Shown one piece after another: positions 1 through 11,869 of a stretch of 64,000 nt of DNA. The first letter of the stretch is position 1; every line of letters begins with the position of its first letter. The position numbers and the translations under genes were made by a program. The notes below the pieces were generated by a model. That model was not told the origin of the DNA. It saw nothing but the letters and a program-made list of their open reading frames with translations, and ran no database searches. This stretch comes from Lepisosteus oculatus (taxonomy: Eukaryota > Chordata > Actinopteri > Semionotiformes > Lepisosteidae), in assembly GCF_040954835.1 (NCBI RefSeq), contig NC_090703.1, positions 19,729,444 through 19,793,443 on the forward strand, read 5' to 3'.

Positions 1-369
1 TTGTTTTCTGAAGTATATACTGTATATTGCTCTTGCAGTTAGCAAAGTACCTTCTAGAAGTCTCTAATCGAATAAAAAGCATGATTCATATAAATATGCT
101 TAGCAAAGTCCTAGTTTAGAATCATTAATATGTTTGAACAATGCTTATATTCAAAGTATATAAGCATATGTGCACATTTCTAAAGCAGGGCATCCATTTA
201 GAACTACAGAATTCTAGCCTAATCCTACTGCTGCCTTAAACTGCCTTATATAGTTTCTTAGACATTTCTCTTCTTAAAAAGTGAATGGTACCAAAAAAAA
301 ATTCCAAAATGTATGGTGCCTTGCATCAGTATTCAGACTTGCGTAGATTTCGTGTTTTGTTGCTTTAAA

Positions 370-676
370 GCTTCCTGTCATGACAAACATCCACCTTTCA
401 GCAGGACAATAATCCAGTGTACAAGGCCATAACTACACTGGAGTGGCATAAGAATAAGAAAATTTAAGACCTGGCTCAAGTTCTGACTTGAATCCTGTTA
501 AGAATCTGTCGAAAGACTTGAAAGCCACTGTCTATAAGAGTTCTACAAGTAGCTTGAGAGAGCTCGAACAAATGTGTCAAGATGAATGGTCAAACATTGC
601 ACCAGGTTGGTGTGGAAAGTTGTTAAAGACTTATCCAAAACGAATTCAGTGCTCCATCACATATTTCAGAAGTTGA
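370..676 (+). mobile_element. Tc1/mariner transposase C-terminal relic
   Basis: Translation in shifting frames gives the end of a Tc1-type transposase: a degenerate QQDN-like start, then SDLNPVKNLSKDLK (normally PDLNPIENLW..LK) and ELEQMCQDEWSNIAP..C.KL...YPKR. The open part runs 488-676. The catalytic DDE region upstream is absent or too decayed to read. No terminal inverted repeats were identified. It is a dead fragment inside a vipas39 intron. Confidence 0.75.
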
Positions 677-1276
677 GTGCTTATTTAATCAACATATTTC
701 AGTTTTTGTTCTTTAATTGTTGCTGTCATTAACTGTAACGTATCTTACCCTTAGACATCCAGGTTTTAAATATAACATTAAATTCATATAAAAAATGTGT
801 AGCCATCATTTTCTGATTTCACACAGTGGGACACCACAGTACCTTTGCAAGGTGTTGTTGCATTCTAAGGGATATGCCTGTAATGCTAAAATCTACTCTT
901 ACCAGTAGGTGGCATCTCTGCCACAGTTTTATTTAAAGGGACTCTGGTCTCTATGGACCTAATACCTGCCAGGTCTACCAGGAAAGAGCAACTGAGCTTT
1001 GTAAGTGCTCTAGTTGTTTGTAGGTATGATAGCTTAAAATAAGTTATTATACTTCTTGTTCAAACATCTAGTTCAGTTAAAGCATTCAGATCAGAGGCAG
1101 TTCCAGGCCTTCGGGAACTGGAATTGATTATCTCTGCTTTGCTCAGAAGGCTAAACACTTTTACATCTTGCGTCATGTATAAATATGTGAAAACATTTTC
1201 TTTTCTGAGGATTTGAAAAATACAAATAAAAAGAAAAGGTGTCACTTGTGAAACTACTGGAAGATGAGCACTTCCT

Positions 1277-1305
1277 GTGATGATGATGATGATGATGATG
1301 ATAAT
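1277..1305. repeat. (GAT)n microsatellite
   Basis: About nine GAT units in tandem. On the complementary strand they yield a short poly-His reading frame, which is an artefact of the repeat. Confidence 0.9.
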
Positions 1306-1584
1306 AGTTTAATAACCACAGTAGTGTAGCACACACCAGGGTGGCCTACAGCAGCAATTACTGTATGCATCATACCAATAGGTAAACCTGACTGAGCAAG
1401 CCCTAGGTGGAAATCAGTCAGAATAACAAAGTTAATATTCCTACACTTTCATAACTAAATAGTCAGCACTTTGGTTTAAACGTCTCTTATGAAGGAAAGT
1501 AATTCCTACAGCACAATTCATCCAGTCGCATTATTGGGGCGTAGAAAATTGTGGACCAGTGGGAATAGCACCACCTACTGATAT

Positions 1585-2092
1585 GGCCAGCAGCCATATC
1601 ACCCTGCAACTGAAGGGCAACTGAAGTGGCAACCCACTGAAGCTAAGCAGGTGTGAGCCTGGTCAGTACCTGGATGGGAGACCTCCTGGGATGGGAGACC
1701 TCCTGGGGGCGCTCACCCTGCGGTCCATGTGGGTCCTAATGCCCCAGTATAGTGATGGGGACACTATACTGTAAACAGGTGCCGTCCTTCGGATGAGACG
1801 TAAAACCGAGGTCCTGACTCTCTGTGGTCATTAAAAATCCCAGGGCGTTTCTCGAAAAGAGTAGGGGTGTAACCCCAGCGTCCTGGCCAAATTTCCCATT
1901 GGCCCTTACCAATCATGGCCTCCTAATAATCCCCATCTATGAATTGGCTTCATTACTCTGCTCTCCTCCCCGCTGATAGCTGTGGTGAGCGTTCTGGCGG
2001 ATGGTGGACCCTGCACATTGGTGGTGGTTGAGGGGAGTCCCCATTACCTGTAAAGCGCTTTGTCCAGAAAAAGCACTATATAAGTGTAAGCA

Positions 2093-2136
<44 letters not shown>

Positions 2137-2145
2137 TGGTTCATC
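1585..2145 (+). mobile_element. 5S rRNA-derived SINE (SINE3 / 5S-Deu-like), near full length
   Basis: The head copies the 5S rRNA internal promoter: GGCCAGCAGCCATATCACCC near the start, then GAAGCTAAGCAGG (A-box region) and GGATGGGAGACC (C-box). A unique body follows, with ATGAGACGTAAAACCGAGG and a tail close to GTAAAGCGCTTTG...CACTATATAAGTGTAAGC, ending in a (TTA)n run at about 2,097-2,135. The C-box segment is duplicated in tandem at about 1,670-1,708, an oddity of this copy. Such SINEs are transcribed by RNA polymerase III and mobilised by a LINE sharing the tail. Confidence 0.88.
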
Positions 2146-2307
2146 AGCTTGTGGCGGCAACATGACTGTCCTTAGTGGTCTCCCATCTCAGAACAGACCA
2201 GACCTGGCCTCACTTAGAGTCTGAGAGCTGATTGGATGAAGCCTCAAGGTGTGCACCATGACAGAGGTGTATGGAGTGACTGAATGTTGTCTGTTTTATT
2301 TTGGCAG

Positions 2308-5300
2308 GTGAATGACAAGCACATGGAGAAAGCTGGGCAGATGGGGATATTTAAGAAATACCCCAGAAAGGCCTCTATTTTAAACATGCCGATTATAACA
2401 ACTCTATATTACTCCTGCTTTTACCACTATGGAGAGGCTGAAGTAAGTACTGGTGGTTGGATGAAAAAATTGAAGTTTAAAGACCTGAGCTTTGTCTTTA
2501 TCATTCACACTGCTAGAGTTTCTTCTCTTTCTGGAAGCCTTCTGGTGATATGGCCTTCTCGTATCGATTTAAGGCTATATTTTAGTGAATTTGCAGTTAT
2601 TCTGTTAAGTCTCAATTTCTTTTGACATTTTCTTTTTGAAGGGCACTTACAGCAGCCCAGCAAACATCAAGAAAACGTTCAAGGTAAGAGACAATCAATT
2701 GAAAATGTCATTTTAAAAGCCTGGCAGTGCTGGGGCTCTGGGGCTTTCTGCTTGGAGTTTGTATTTTCTGTGTTCTTGTGGGTTCCCACCAGATATTCGA
2801 ATTCCACCCACATTCCAAGAACATACTGGTAGCTTAATTGGTCTCTGGAAAAGCTGGCCGTAGTGTGAGTTTGTCTCTGTGTGTGCCTTGCGATGGTACC
2901 CTGGGTGCAGGGATAAGCCCTGGCTCCTCCACAACCCTGGATTGAATAAAGTGGATAGAAAATGGATGGATGGATAATTTTGAAGTGATTGTATTGCTGG
3001 CTTCTTCAAGAGTGCAAAGGTGGCGTTCACTTCTGCCTTGTTAAGAGGCTGCCATTATCTGTGTTACCAATAATGATAATGTACAAAAATAACTGGAAGC
3101 AGTCCTTTAACATATATTAGAATATGTTCCTTAACACAAATTCAGACTACGTTAAATACTGATGATAAGCTGTGCCATTGATTCCATAAGCATGCCTATT
3201 TATATTATGCTGTAATAGGACGTGTCTGTGTCCTTCCATTTAAATGAAGCAAGAGATTTTTCTACAAAGAAAAAGTAACAACCTATCTGCAACCTAAGTC
3301 AATAATTGCACAAACAGCGATAGAGCCAGACATCTTGCTAACAATTATTGAAAACCCTCATAACTATCTTAACAATTCTGAGAGCAATGTTTACCAGAGC
3401 TAACTAATATATTTGTACACAAAGAAACATCTAAAAATAGTCCTGCTATGGCTTTTTTGCTGTCCCGTGTTGTGTCAGGTCTGTCTTGGATTGTGGTTGG
3501 AGTCAATCTAGCTTTCTTCTTAACTGTGACTGTGTGAAAAATCAGGGAAGTTCTCACTTGTAATATGCAGTATCCGACCTGTGTCATAACTGTCTGTGAC
3601 TTCATTTTCTTAAGATGATTATCATGCTTTTTGCTCAACATCATGCAACATCATTATGTTTATGCAACAAAGTGATCAGGGAGCTGAAAGCACATTCTAA
3701 TGCAATAATTCAATTAGACAGTGGTCCATTTTAGTGCAAAACGTAGACCTCTAAAAAAAACGTAGAGCCAACTGGTATAGATTTTCTTTAGTAAAAAAAA
3801 ATGTGCTTCCTGTTTGTTGTCATTTCACACTGTCACATTGTTGGTATAGACTTTTACAGCCTTGCAGCTCTTGTGTTTGGCAGGTTCAGTTACATTTGAG
3901 TCTTATTACAACAGCTTTGTTCTCCTCTCTGGTCTGCAAAACAGGAAGTTACAGGTCACTGGTTGGGGCCAAGCACAGAGCAGGGTGTTACATGATTGTA
4001 AGAGTTTTTAAACTTACTTATGGAGCAAAACAAGATACAGAGTTGAAGTGTGGAGGAAATCTCGTCTTCCTGTAGGCAGGATCAGAATATCCCAGCTCTG
4101 GATAGCCACAGTCCAGCATGTCTCAGAGGTGTCTGTATATATCCAACACCTGTCAAACTGGGGAACAGTGTGAAACTTGTGTGGGTGAGCTAATAGGTAT
4201 TGTACATTCAGAAGGTAAGAGTTTCGGTGGGAAAGAAAACATACATAGACTATTGTGTCATTCTGGACCTGGAGCACAAAGACATAGTTGAGGCATGTTA
4301 GGCATTAGAAACTGTTAAATATCCTTAGAGGCAGAGTTCTTTGATAACAGGAGCAAAAAGGAGTCTAGTGGGAATGCTGAACTTCTCTCTTTTTTTGTGC
4401 CTTTATGTCTATTATAATAATCATCATCATAATCCCTTACACTTATATAGCACCTTTCTGGACACTCCACTCAAAGCACTTTACGGGTAAAGGGGACTCC
4501 CCTCCACCACTACCAATGTGCAGCATCCACCTACTGTAGATGATATGAGGGTAGGCATAGTGCACCAGAATGGTCACCACACATCAGCTATTAGTGGGAA
4601 GGAGAACCGAGTAAGGGAGCCAGTTCAGAGATGGAGATTAGTAGGAGGCCATGATTTGTAGAGGCCAGGGGGAGATTTCACCAGGATGCTGGGGTAACAC
4701 CCCAAGTCTTTCCGAGAAATGCGCTAGGATTTTTAAGGACCTCAGAGAGTCAGGAACTCAGTTTTATGTCTCATCCGAAGGATGGTGCTATTTTACAGTA
4801 CAATGTCCCCGTCACTATACTGGGACCCACACATCCCACAGGGTGAGCGCCCCCTACTGGTCCCACTAACACCTCTTCCAACAGCAACCTTAGCTTTCTC
4901 AGGAGGTCCCCCATCCAGGTCTGACCAGGCTCACACCTGCTCAGCTTCAGTGGGTTGCCAGTTATGAGTTGCAGGTTGTATAGCGGCTAGTGAATATAGC
5001 GGCTAGTGAATGCTGGCACTTGAGGTTCCCTGAGATAATATTCTTTTTTTTTCAGATCTCAGAAAAACAGTATTTGCTGACAGCACTGGGTGCCAGGGCC
5101 AAGCAGAAAGCATGGAGTGATGTGGACAGCCTCTTCACCACCAAGGTAACTAGGTCAGCTGCAACACCCGCAAGCCTTTGAAGTGTAGCTATGACCATTT
5201 TAAAACACAGGAAAGAAACTACTCTAGTGTGAGCTACAGAGGGGCACTGCAGGCAGATTGCATTGTTTGCTCCTCCCTTCCTAAATGTCAGGATTACATA

Positions 5301-8300
5301 ATACCCTACGCCTACTAAGATGTGAGATGTTTTTAACACCACTAAATTTATTTATAGACCAAATATATAGACTCAATTTATTTCTGTTGCAGTTAACACT
5401 ACTTTTTCAGGAAATTCAGGAAAAAAGGAATCATCATGTGAGCATAACTTGGAGAAAATCAGTTTTTTGTCAGGATTCACGTATTAAGTACTATTTGCTT
5501 TTTATTAAGCTACACAAGATGTGTAGTCATGAAATAATGTGGCCACTTGATACCCTGTGTACCATAGTGCAGCAAACATTTACTGTATATGCTGACCAGT
5601 TTTTATTTATCATGTGCCTTTTTAAAGGCATCTTTCATTTTTTAGCAAACAGGTCTTTCCTCACAAATTCTTCTATTTGCAATGGTGTTACAGCACAGAG
5701 GCCTATTATTGAGAGAAGAACCTTATTTCCTCATTCAGCATGTTTTTTCAACTTTATTTCATTCTGATGGGTAGAGAAGACAAACTTTTCTATTGTTTAA
5801 TATTCTACTAACTTTCCGTGTTACAGAACTGGTTGGGGTACACCAAGAAAAGAGCCCCAATCGGATTTCACAGAGTGGCGGATATTCTACAGAAAAACAA
5901 TGCCCCAATACAGGTAAACTATTAATAAAGCTCATTTAAAAAGCAATTTTTTATGAAATGTAATTTCTCCAAATCACAGTCAACAAACATCTCCCCTGTC
6001 AATCCCATGAGTTCCTCAAATGCCACACACACACACACTATGCAGTATTATCTAAAGGATCTTGTGTGAAAAGATCCTTCTTACCAAACAAGAGAAGGGT
6101 TACAGTTAGAGGGTCCCAACTTGCTTCATCAGTTCCTAAGAAGACTGGGAGTGCTTCAACTGGGTTCCTTTACAGTCTCTGCTGTGCAAAAGCTGTAGAG
6201 ATTAGGTTCCTTTGACCTTTAGTTCCTTCTGTGTGTGACATTCCACAGAGACCACAAAGAGATTGTTCTGGTTATTTGTCTTACTGTAGAACTCTGTTCA
6301 GGGAAACAATATATTTTTAATTTAGTGACAGAATAAAACTTAGTATACTTGACAGTGGGCAACACAGTAACGCAGTGGTTTAGATTGTTGGGTTCAATTG
6401 CAACTGGGGTGCTACCTGAGTGGAGTATTCACATGGGTTTCTGCCGGATGCTCTGGTTTGCTCCCAGAGTTAAAAAAACTGGCAGGTTAATTTGCTTCTG
6501 AAAAATCAGTCCCGTTGTGAGTGTCTGTATTGGTGTCTGTGTCTGCCCTGCAATGGGCTGGCATCCCATCCAGGGTGAATTGTGCCTTGCACCTGTTGCT
6601 TGTTGGGATAGGCTACCAGTGTCCCCCATAACCCTGTACGGGATAAAGCGGTTTAGAAAATGGGTGGATACCTGAGAGTTTCACTGATGTGCTGTACATT
6701 TCCTCTCTGAATTTGAATTCTACACTATACTGTATATCACAGCCATCCATCCTGTGGGCTGCTTTGTTGCTATGGCTATTCTGGAGAAGGACGGTGATCA
6801 GTCAATGAAAACTAAATTTTACTCAACTCCTAATCTAACTGAAAGTTATTCATTGTCTCAGAAATGACTGCATCTCCGGCAGTGTGCATATTTATCTCTT
6901 TTATAAAAACTAATAACAGAATTGAAATCTGTGAGCTCTGATGCAAGTCATAAACTCAGACTTGTCACAAGAGGGCAGTCATGTGCTTATACATGAAGAC
7001 ATTACACAGTGCCTTAGTAGGACCTCATTCGATAAATTGTGTATACTTTTCGTTACCAAATTACAACAATATCTTTTCTACTTTTTTTCTGTTTTGCCTT
7101 TCAAAAAAGAGTCACTTAGCTACATTTTACCCACTAGCTAAGACCTTACAAGAATACACAGGCAGATTTAAAAATACTAAATCTCTTCGTCATGAGCAGA
7201 GAAAATTGCTCTTCTCAAGAATATATGTTCTCAAGAATATAGATGTGAAAATTCAAGGTGTTGTCAACCCAGCGATATGCTTTTGGACCACTATTGAAAG
7301 GCAAATTAAAATAGGATGTGCATTCAGGCATTTCTTTTCACAAACATTTGTTGCTCAATGACACACTTCAAGCAGAGTCCCAGGGCCCCTTTATAAAAAT
7401 GGCTGGATGAGATCCTGAGGCCAATAAGTTACTAGCAGCACATAAATTAAGATGAGCTGTATGACATTTTCACATACAGTATGCAACTATTTCTGTTCTT
7501 ACATAAGCGGCATACTGTATGTGTCTGTTTGACCTAAATAGGTTCAGTAAATAAGAGAAAAACAGCCTCTGCATGTTTAACTCTGTTGCCACATCAGACG
7601 GTGTGACTTGCGTACTGTTTTTTTTTAGGAACTGCACCTCAAGAGTACCACAGAGCGCTATCGGAGTAATACAAAGTATAATTCCATTACACTAAAGGTG
7701 TCAAAACAGAATTGTTTTTTGTGTAATTTTGTTCCAGACATAAATGTAAGAGATGGTTCATACATTTGTTTTTATGACATGGAGATAATCTGTTTGGAGC
7801 AAGGTTTTAGCCCAGAAAACTCCGGAAAAGTGTACACATAATGAAGTATTATGGTCCCATAGGGTAGATAATTTCTGTGTATCATCAGTTTTCAGAAAGA
7901 CAAGTGTTAATCCTAACATTGTGTGTGCGTTATTAAAGAGATGTAAACTATAGTATGCTAGTGTTCAAACTCAGTTGCTGCCACTGCCTGTGTACATTGT
8001 GTGGGTGGTGTCTCTCTATTGTGGTCACAAAAAATATGAAAAAACAAGAAGCAATGAGCTGAGAGAGCTAGGTGACGTAGCAGCGTCAGTTGTGAATGTA
8101 CTGTGGGCAGCACATTTCTGATAAAGGAAGTGTCCTTGCAGAAGGTCCAGGTCATTTTCTGTCAGCGTTCTCCTTAAATACTACGTAAGCCAAATGAAAA
8201 TGTCCATCAGAAATCCCCATCCAACCTTTTTGTCCCTTGAGGCCCCTTATTAAACCAGCCTGCCTGACCTCCCCCAGGTCCTGCAAGAGTATGTGCGTTT

Positions 8301-11300
8301 AGTGGACGACCCCGAGATGAAACTGGGCCTGGCACAGAAGTACAAATGCCATGACGTCATCATTGATGTAAGTTGGGCCCATATTTTTCTGTCTTCAAAG
8401 TACAAAAATTAAAAAATGCACTGTTTATAAATGTTTGGTATTATTAGTGGCAGTACCAGCAGTAGAAATGGCTACTGAAGTAATTGCAAAAGTAGTAACA
8501 GTAGTTGTGGTGACAGTAGTAGCAAAGGTAACAATAACACTTATTTCATTATTTGTAGTTAGTAACATTAATAGTGATAGTATTAATTGTAGAAGTATTA
8601 ACAATTATTAATCACAAAAGAATTGGAATAAGTAGCATTAATAGTAGTTGTAGTTTTAGTAGTTGTGGTATTAATAGGCCCCCTTCATAGTCTCAGTGGC
8701 TGCTCTTATCAAAGTGTGCAGGTCCACGTAATGTGTTTTTACCAAATAAAGTAAATTCATATTATGGGAAGTAGTTGGGGAAGTTTAAAATGCATATATA
8801 TGAATTCATTTTACTACATTAAAAAAAGATGATTTATAGAAATTTCTTTTGTTGATTACAAATGAGATTAAATACTGCAACGAAGGTAATACAGTACATT
8901 GTTTTTCAAATATGTTCACCGCTTCATTTAATATAATCTACTGTCATTTTGCTTCTTCATATCCTCATTAATCATGTTGGTATTGGGAGCTCTGGTTTCC
9001 TCCCACAGTTAAAAACTAGTAGGTTTATTGGCTTCTGGGAACAAATTGGCCCTGGTGTGCATTTATCGCAAGCAAAGCAAATCAAGTAGCAGAATGCATT
9101 TGGGCCTTCAGGTGTTTATCTGTTTCTGAGAACCGTTTAGTCTGAAATCATTGTACTCAGACAAGCTTAGCAGAGGCTAACACTAAAGAGAAAGAGGCAA
9201 ATGGCTCTGAATCCAGAGCAGGTGAAAACCTGTCAGCAGTATCGTACGTGACATATTGTATGTGTTACTAGAACAGCTGCTGTTCTACTCAGGATCACAG
9301 TTTGACACTTTTTTTTGTAAACGTGATCACTGCCCTATTTGGTCATGTTAGACTATTAGTTCGACAAGAACAGTGATGAAGACCTGCATTGGATGTTGCT
9401 TTTCCCTGTACGCAGACGTATAAAGACCTGAAAGACCGGCAGCAGTTGATGCTGTATAGATGTAAGGTAGACCGAGGCTCTCCAGAAGAAAAGAAAATTG
9501 ATGACATCCTTAGCAATACAGTAAGAAAGCATTCTGTTTCTCCCAGATGAATGTGCTGTGCCTTTTATATCAGTGCCTTGTGTTTTTTGCCTCAGTGGAT
9601 GAGGCTGATATTGTTTCCTTCCTGTAAAAGCACGAGAGGTTTCCCCCCTTCCATCTTGAGAGAAATGATTGAATATGAAAGAGTCTCTGTTCTGGTGGAA
9701 TTCTGCCTAGAAAAGGTGGCGGCAGCACAGTAGCGTAGTAGTTATCATTGTTGCCTTGCAGTGCTAGGGCCCTGGGTTCAATTCCTGGGGTGCTGTCTGT
9801 GTGGAGTTTGTATGTTCTCCCCATGTTCACATTGGGTTTCTGTGGGAGCTCTGGTTTCCTCCCACAGTTAAAAACTAGTAGGTTTATTGGCTTCTGGGAA
9901 CAAATTGGCCCTGGTGTGAGCGTATGTTTGCCTGTTGACTGGCACTCCATCCAGGGTGTATCTTGACTTGCACCTGGTTACACTCTATCATCTTCCCTCA
10001 CCACCTCGAACTGCACAAAGCGGACAACTCAATTCCGGACATGGGGTGCTCTCTGTATGGAGTTTTTATGTTCACCTGGGTTTCCTTCGGGTGCCCCAGT
10101 TTCCTCCCACAGCCCAAAAACAAACTGGTAGGTTAATTGACTTCTGGGGAAAATTGGCCCCAGTGTGAATGTGTCTGCATGTCTGCGTCTGTGTCTGTCT
10201 CAGCCCTGCAATGTACTGGCATCCTGTGCAGGGTGTATGTACAGTATCCCGCCTTGCTTCTGTTGCCGACCGGGATAGGCTCTGATTCCCCCCACGACCC
10301 TGAGGAAAAGGTTAGAAAATGGATGAATGGGTATTTCAAGGGTCTAATTACAAGATGAATACTTTAGGAATTTTAGGAATGCAAGTATTGTTTTATTCCT
10401 GCAACATCAAGATAAAAAACAAAACAGGAATACATGCATTCCCCTTCCTAGGTTTTGAAATAATTCTCAGTGAAAGAAAACATGTTATTTTATCATGATC
10501 CACAGTTGTGTTGTCCAACAAAAAAACAAACTGATAAAGCATGAGCTTGCAAAGGAAACGTGAGACAGATTCAGCAAGATGTGATTTCTTATCTCCGGAA
10601 GAGTTTTTGTTTGATTAAACAATTTGATAGCACTTTCAATTAAGTGCCTGTTAATAGAACAGAGCCTGTGTGCATATGCATTTAATAGGAATTCAACAGA
10701 AAATTATGTTAATTCTTGTATAATTATATTATAATGGCAGACACTTCATATAAAGCATTCACCACACTTTGTTTTTCTACTCTTAATCCTGTGTAGCAAT
10801 TACATTTTAGAAAATATCATAATAAAATGCCAGTCTTTTCATCTGTGGAGTGTCTCATAAATTGTTGAGAACATTCAGAAACATGTGAGAATTACTGTAG
10901 ATATACATTAACAATATCCTCTTTTAGCTGTGGCACTTGTGTCAGGACCTGTCAGTAAGCATACAGAGATACATCATCTTCATAGTTTAATTTTAGTGAC
11001 AAGGCTGTGATATTTTAAACAAATTAATATGAATAGACAAATAGGAAATGAATTGAACGTTATCATATTTTCCATTTCCTGTTTCATTTCCATAGTGCGT
11101 TTTCTAGTTCTCTATATTGTTTCTCAGATTTGTATCTTAATTTGTTCTTACATATTAGTTGTATTTGTTCTGCCAAGCTGACTTTTAATTCATCTCAAAT
11201 TCAGCTTCTCTTCTGAGTGCCAGTGGCTTGGTACTGTCTAAACAGTGTGACAATATGAAGTAATTTGCAGCAGGCACTATGCTAAAGTCGCTAAATTCAT

Positions 11301-11869
11301 TTAACTCGAGGCAAAGGTTCAGTACCTTTGGTCACTGGAAGGGAAAAGACTACAAAAGCAAAATATTTTGCCTTATATGTTGCCTTATATATTGGGCAGT
11401 AAAGTATGTAACATATTACTGTCCGTTGTGTATGTTTTACACTTCTCTAAATGAGGCAGCACTATTGTGGACAAACTTGTGAAGAGCACTTCCTAAAATG
11501 TATTAACTATGATTCAGTAAGCACATTAACATCGATTTACAGTTTTCTTTTAAAGTAGATGAAGTTTGTATGTGCAGCTCAAACTTACATGTGAGATGCA
11601 CATGAAGAAGCATTAAGGGGTACCAGAGATGGTAAAAGTATTGTCATAAGAAATGTCATATTTCTAATTTGCTGTAATGTTTGAAAATTATTTTTACCTC
11701 AGAAGTAAATGACAATGACCAGAAACTAAAGCTTCTTATATCCCAAGTCTTTATTTCTCCTGACTTCACAGTTACACTAGCTGTTACTAATGTCTCTGCC
11801 TGAGGCTTGTAACACATACAGTCCCCTGCTTTTCTTTTTTCTTTGCAGCAGGTGAGATGGAAAAACTGA
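2308..11869 (+). CDS. vipas39: VIPAS39 (SPE-39/VIPAR), C-terminal seven coding exons, 5'-partial
   Basis: Coding exons read 2308-2442, 2642-2683, 5056-5145, 5827-5913, 8278-8367, 9416-9520 and 11849-11869, ending in TGA. Every intron has an AG acceptor and GT donor (for example donor gtaagt at 2443) and all six are phase 0, since exon lengths (135, 42, 90, 87, 90, 105, 21) are multiples of three. The 189 codons match the end of vertebrate VIPAS39: they include [30 protein letters not shown] (across the 5145/5827 junction), [21 protein letters not shown] and the terminal QVRWKN. The human protein has about 490 residues, so about 300 N-terminal residues lie upstream of the window. Known of the family: this C-terminal part is related to the Vps16 C-terminal domain; the protein binds VPS33B in the CHEVI complex and acts in endosomal, lysosomal and apical membrane trafficking. 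Human loss causes ARC syndrome. No frameshift or missing splice site is seen, so the gene looks intact here. Confidence 0.95.
2715..2976 (+). mobile_element. tRNA-headed fish SINE, 5'-truncated copy
   Basis: Located in the vipas39 intron just after exon 2642-2683. It shows the family landmarks in order: GTGGAGTTTG-like (CTTGGAGTTTGTA), a decayed CCTCCCACAG region, CTGGTAGCTTAATTGG, CTCTGGAAAAGCTGGCC, GTGTGAGTTTGTCTCTGTG, then GATAAGCCCTGGCTCC and the GATAGAAAATGGATGGATGG tail. The head with the pol III boxes is mostly lost. The family name is uncertain (V-SINE/HE1-like). Confidence 0.75.
2984..4414. other. vipas39 intron interior without recognised feature
   Basis: AT-rich intronic sequence between the SINE at 2,715-2,976 and the reverse 5S SINE. 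Short open frames here lack any family resemblance and I regard them as chance. Confidence 0.5.
4415..4995 (-). mobile_element. 5S rRNA-derived SINE, near full length, reverse
   Basis: Same family as the copy at 1,585 but inverted. The (TTA)n/ATT-rich tail and ACTTATATAGCACC lie at the low-coordinate end. The complement of the 5S head (GGTCCCCCATCCAGGTCTGA, TCAGCTTCAGTGGG) lies near 4,905-4,965. The flanking ATAGCGGCTAGTGAATATAGCGGCTAG at 4,979-5,004 is a short tandem duplication at the 5' end of the element, possibly tied to its insertion. It sits 60 bp upstream of vipas39 exon 5056-5145. Confidence 0.87.
6030..6046. repeat. (CA)n microsatellite
   Basis: Short run of CA dinucleotides in the vipas39 intron after exon 5827-5913. 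Confidence 0.8.
6357..6670 (+). mobile_element. tRNA-headed fish SINE, near full length
   Basis: Head GGGCAACACAGTAACGCAGT resembles a tRNA A-box stretch, and GGGTTCAATTGC resembles the B-box. The body has GAGTGGAGTATTC, GGATGCTCTGGTTTGCTCCC, CTGGCAGGTTAATTTGCTTC, CTGCCCTGCAATGGGCTGGC and GTTGGGATAGGCTACCAG; the tail is GATAAAGCGGTTTAGAAAATGGGTGG. Dead insertion in a vipas39 intron. Confidence 0.82.
6671..8277. other. vipas39 intron interior without recognised feature
   Basis: The rest of the 2.4 kb intron between exons 5827-5913 and 8278-8367. An acceptor-like T-run plus AG at about 7,620-7,629 is not followed by VIPAS39 coding sequence, so it is not used as an exon here. Confidence 0.5.
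8430..8690. repeat. imperfect AGT/TAG-rich low-complexity tract
   Basis: About 250 bp of degenerate AGT/TAG/TTA trinucleotides (for example GTAGTTGTGGTGACAGTAGT), just downstream of vipas39 exon 8278-8367. It looks like an old decayed trinucleotide microsatellite. Confidence 0.7.
8985..9059 (+). repeat. isolated 75-bp tRNA-SINE fragment, identical to 9,844-9,918
   Basis: Begins GGGAGCTCTGGTTTCCTCCC and ends CAAATTGGCCCTGGTGTG. It matches the body of the SINE at 9,714 base for base across 75 positions, including the unusual AAAACTAGTAGGTTTATTGG. Flanks on both sides differ, so this is a fragment without head or tail. Confidence 0.85.
9714..10036 (+). mobile_element. tRNA-headed fish SINE, tail altered
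   Basis: Good head: GGCAGCACAGTAGCGTAGTA with B-box-like GGGTTCAATTCC at about 9,775-9,786, then TGTGTGGAGTTTGTATGTTC and the shared body through CTGGCACTCCATCCAGGGTG. After GCACCTGG the sequence departs from the usual tail until a decayed remnant near 10,036, where a second copy begins. Confidence 0.82.
10037..10330 (+). mobile_element. tRNA-headed fish SINE, 5'-truncated, directly after another copy
   Basis: Starts within the body (GGGGTGCTCTCTGTATGGAG) and runs through TTTCCTCCCACAGCCCAAAA, CTGGTAGGTTAATTGACTTC and CGGGATAGGCTCTGATTCCC to AGGTTAGAAAATGGATGAATGG. It is head-to-tail with the copy at 9,714; the two may be independent insertions or a tandem duplication. Confidence 0.82.
10331..11848. 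other. last vipas39 intron, interior without recognised feature
   Basis: AT-rich sequence leading to a strong acceptor (TTTTCTTTTTTCTTTGCAG before 11849). No exon or repeat recognised. Confidence 0.5.

Larger units (their letters stand above)
1..2307 (+). other. vipas39: vipas39 intron (upstream part), no exon recognised
   Basis: The acceptor at 2307 implies that the preceding exon is further 5'. I searched this stretch for VIPAS39-like coding sequence and found none. It holds a Tc1 transposase relic (about 370-680), a (GAT)n microsatellite (about 1,277-1,305) and a 5S-derived SINE (about 1,585-2,145). The remainder is AT-rich with nothing recognisable. Confidence 0.6.

Noticed and set aside
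1151-1336. Frame with a His run on the minus strand
   Set aside because: Created by the (GAT)n microsatellite.
5285-5767. 160-codon frame in a vipas39 intron
   Set aside because: It spans intron sequence up to the exon at 5827, has AT-driven composition and no family resemblance.
7620-7670. Possible exon after a T-rich acceptor
   Set aside because: The sequence does not match VIPAS39, and exons 5827-5913 and 8278-8367 already join in frame with the expected protein.
9570-9950. 126-codon minus-strand frame
   Set aside because: Lies across a tRNA-headed SINE; similar frames occur in the other copies of that SINE.
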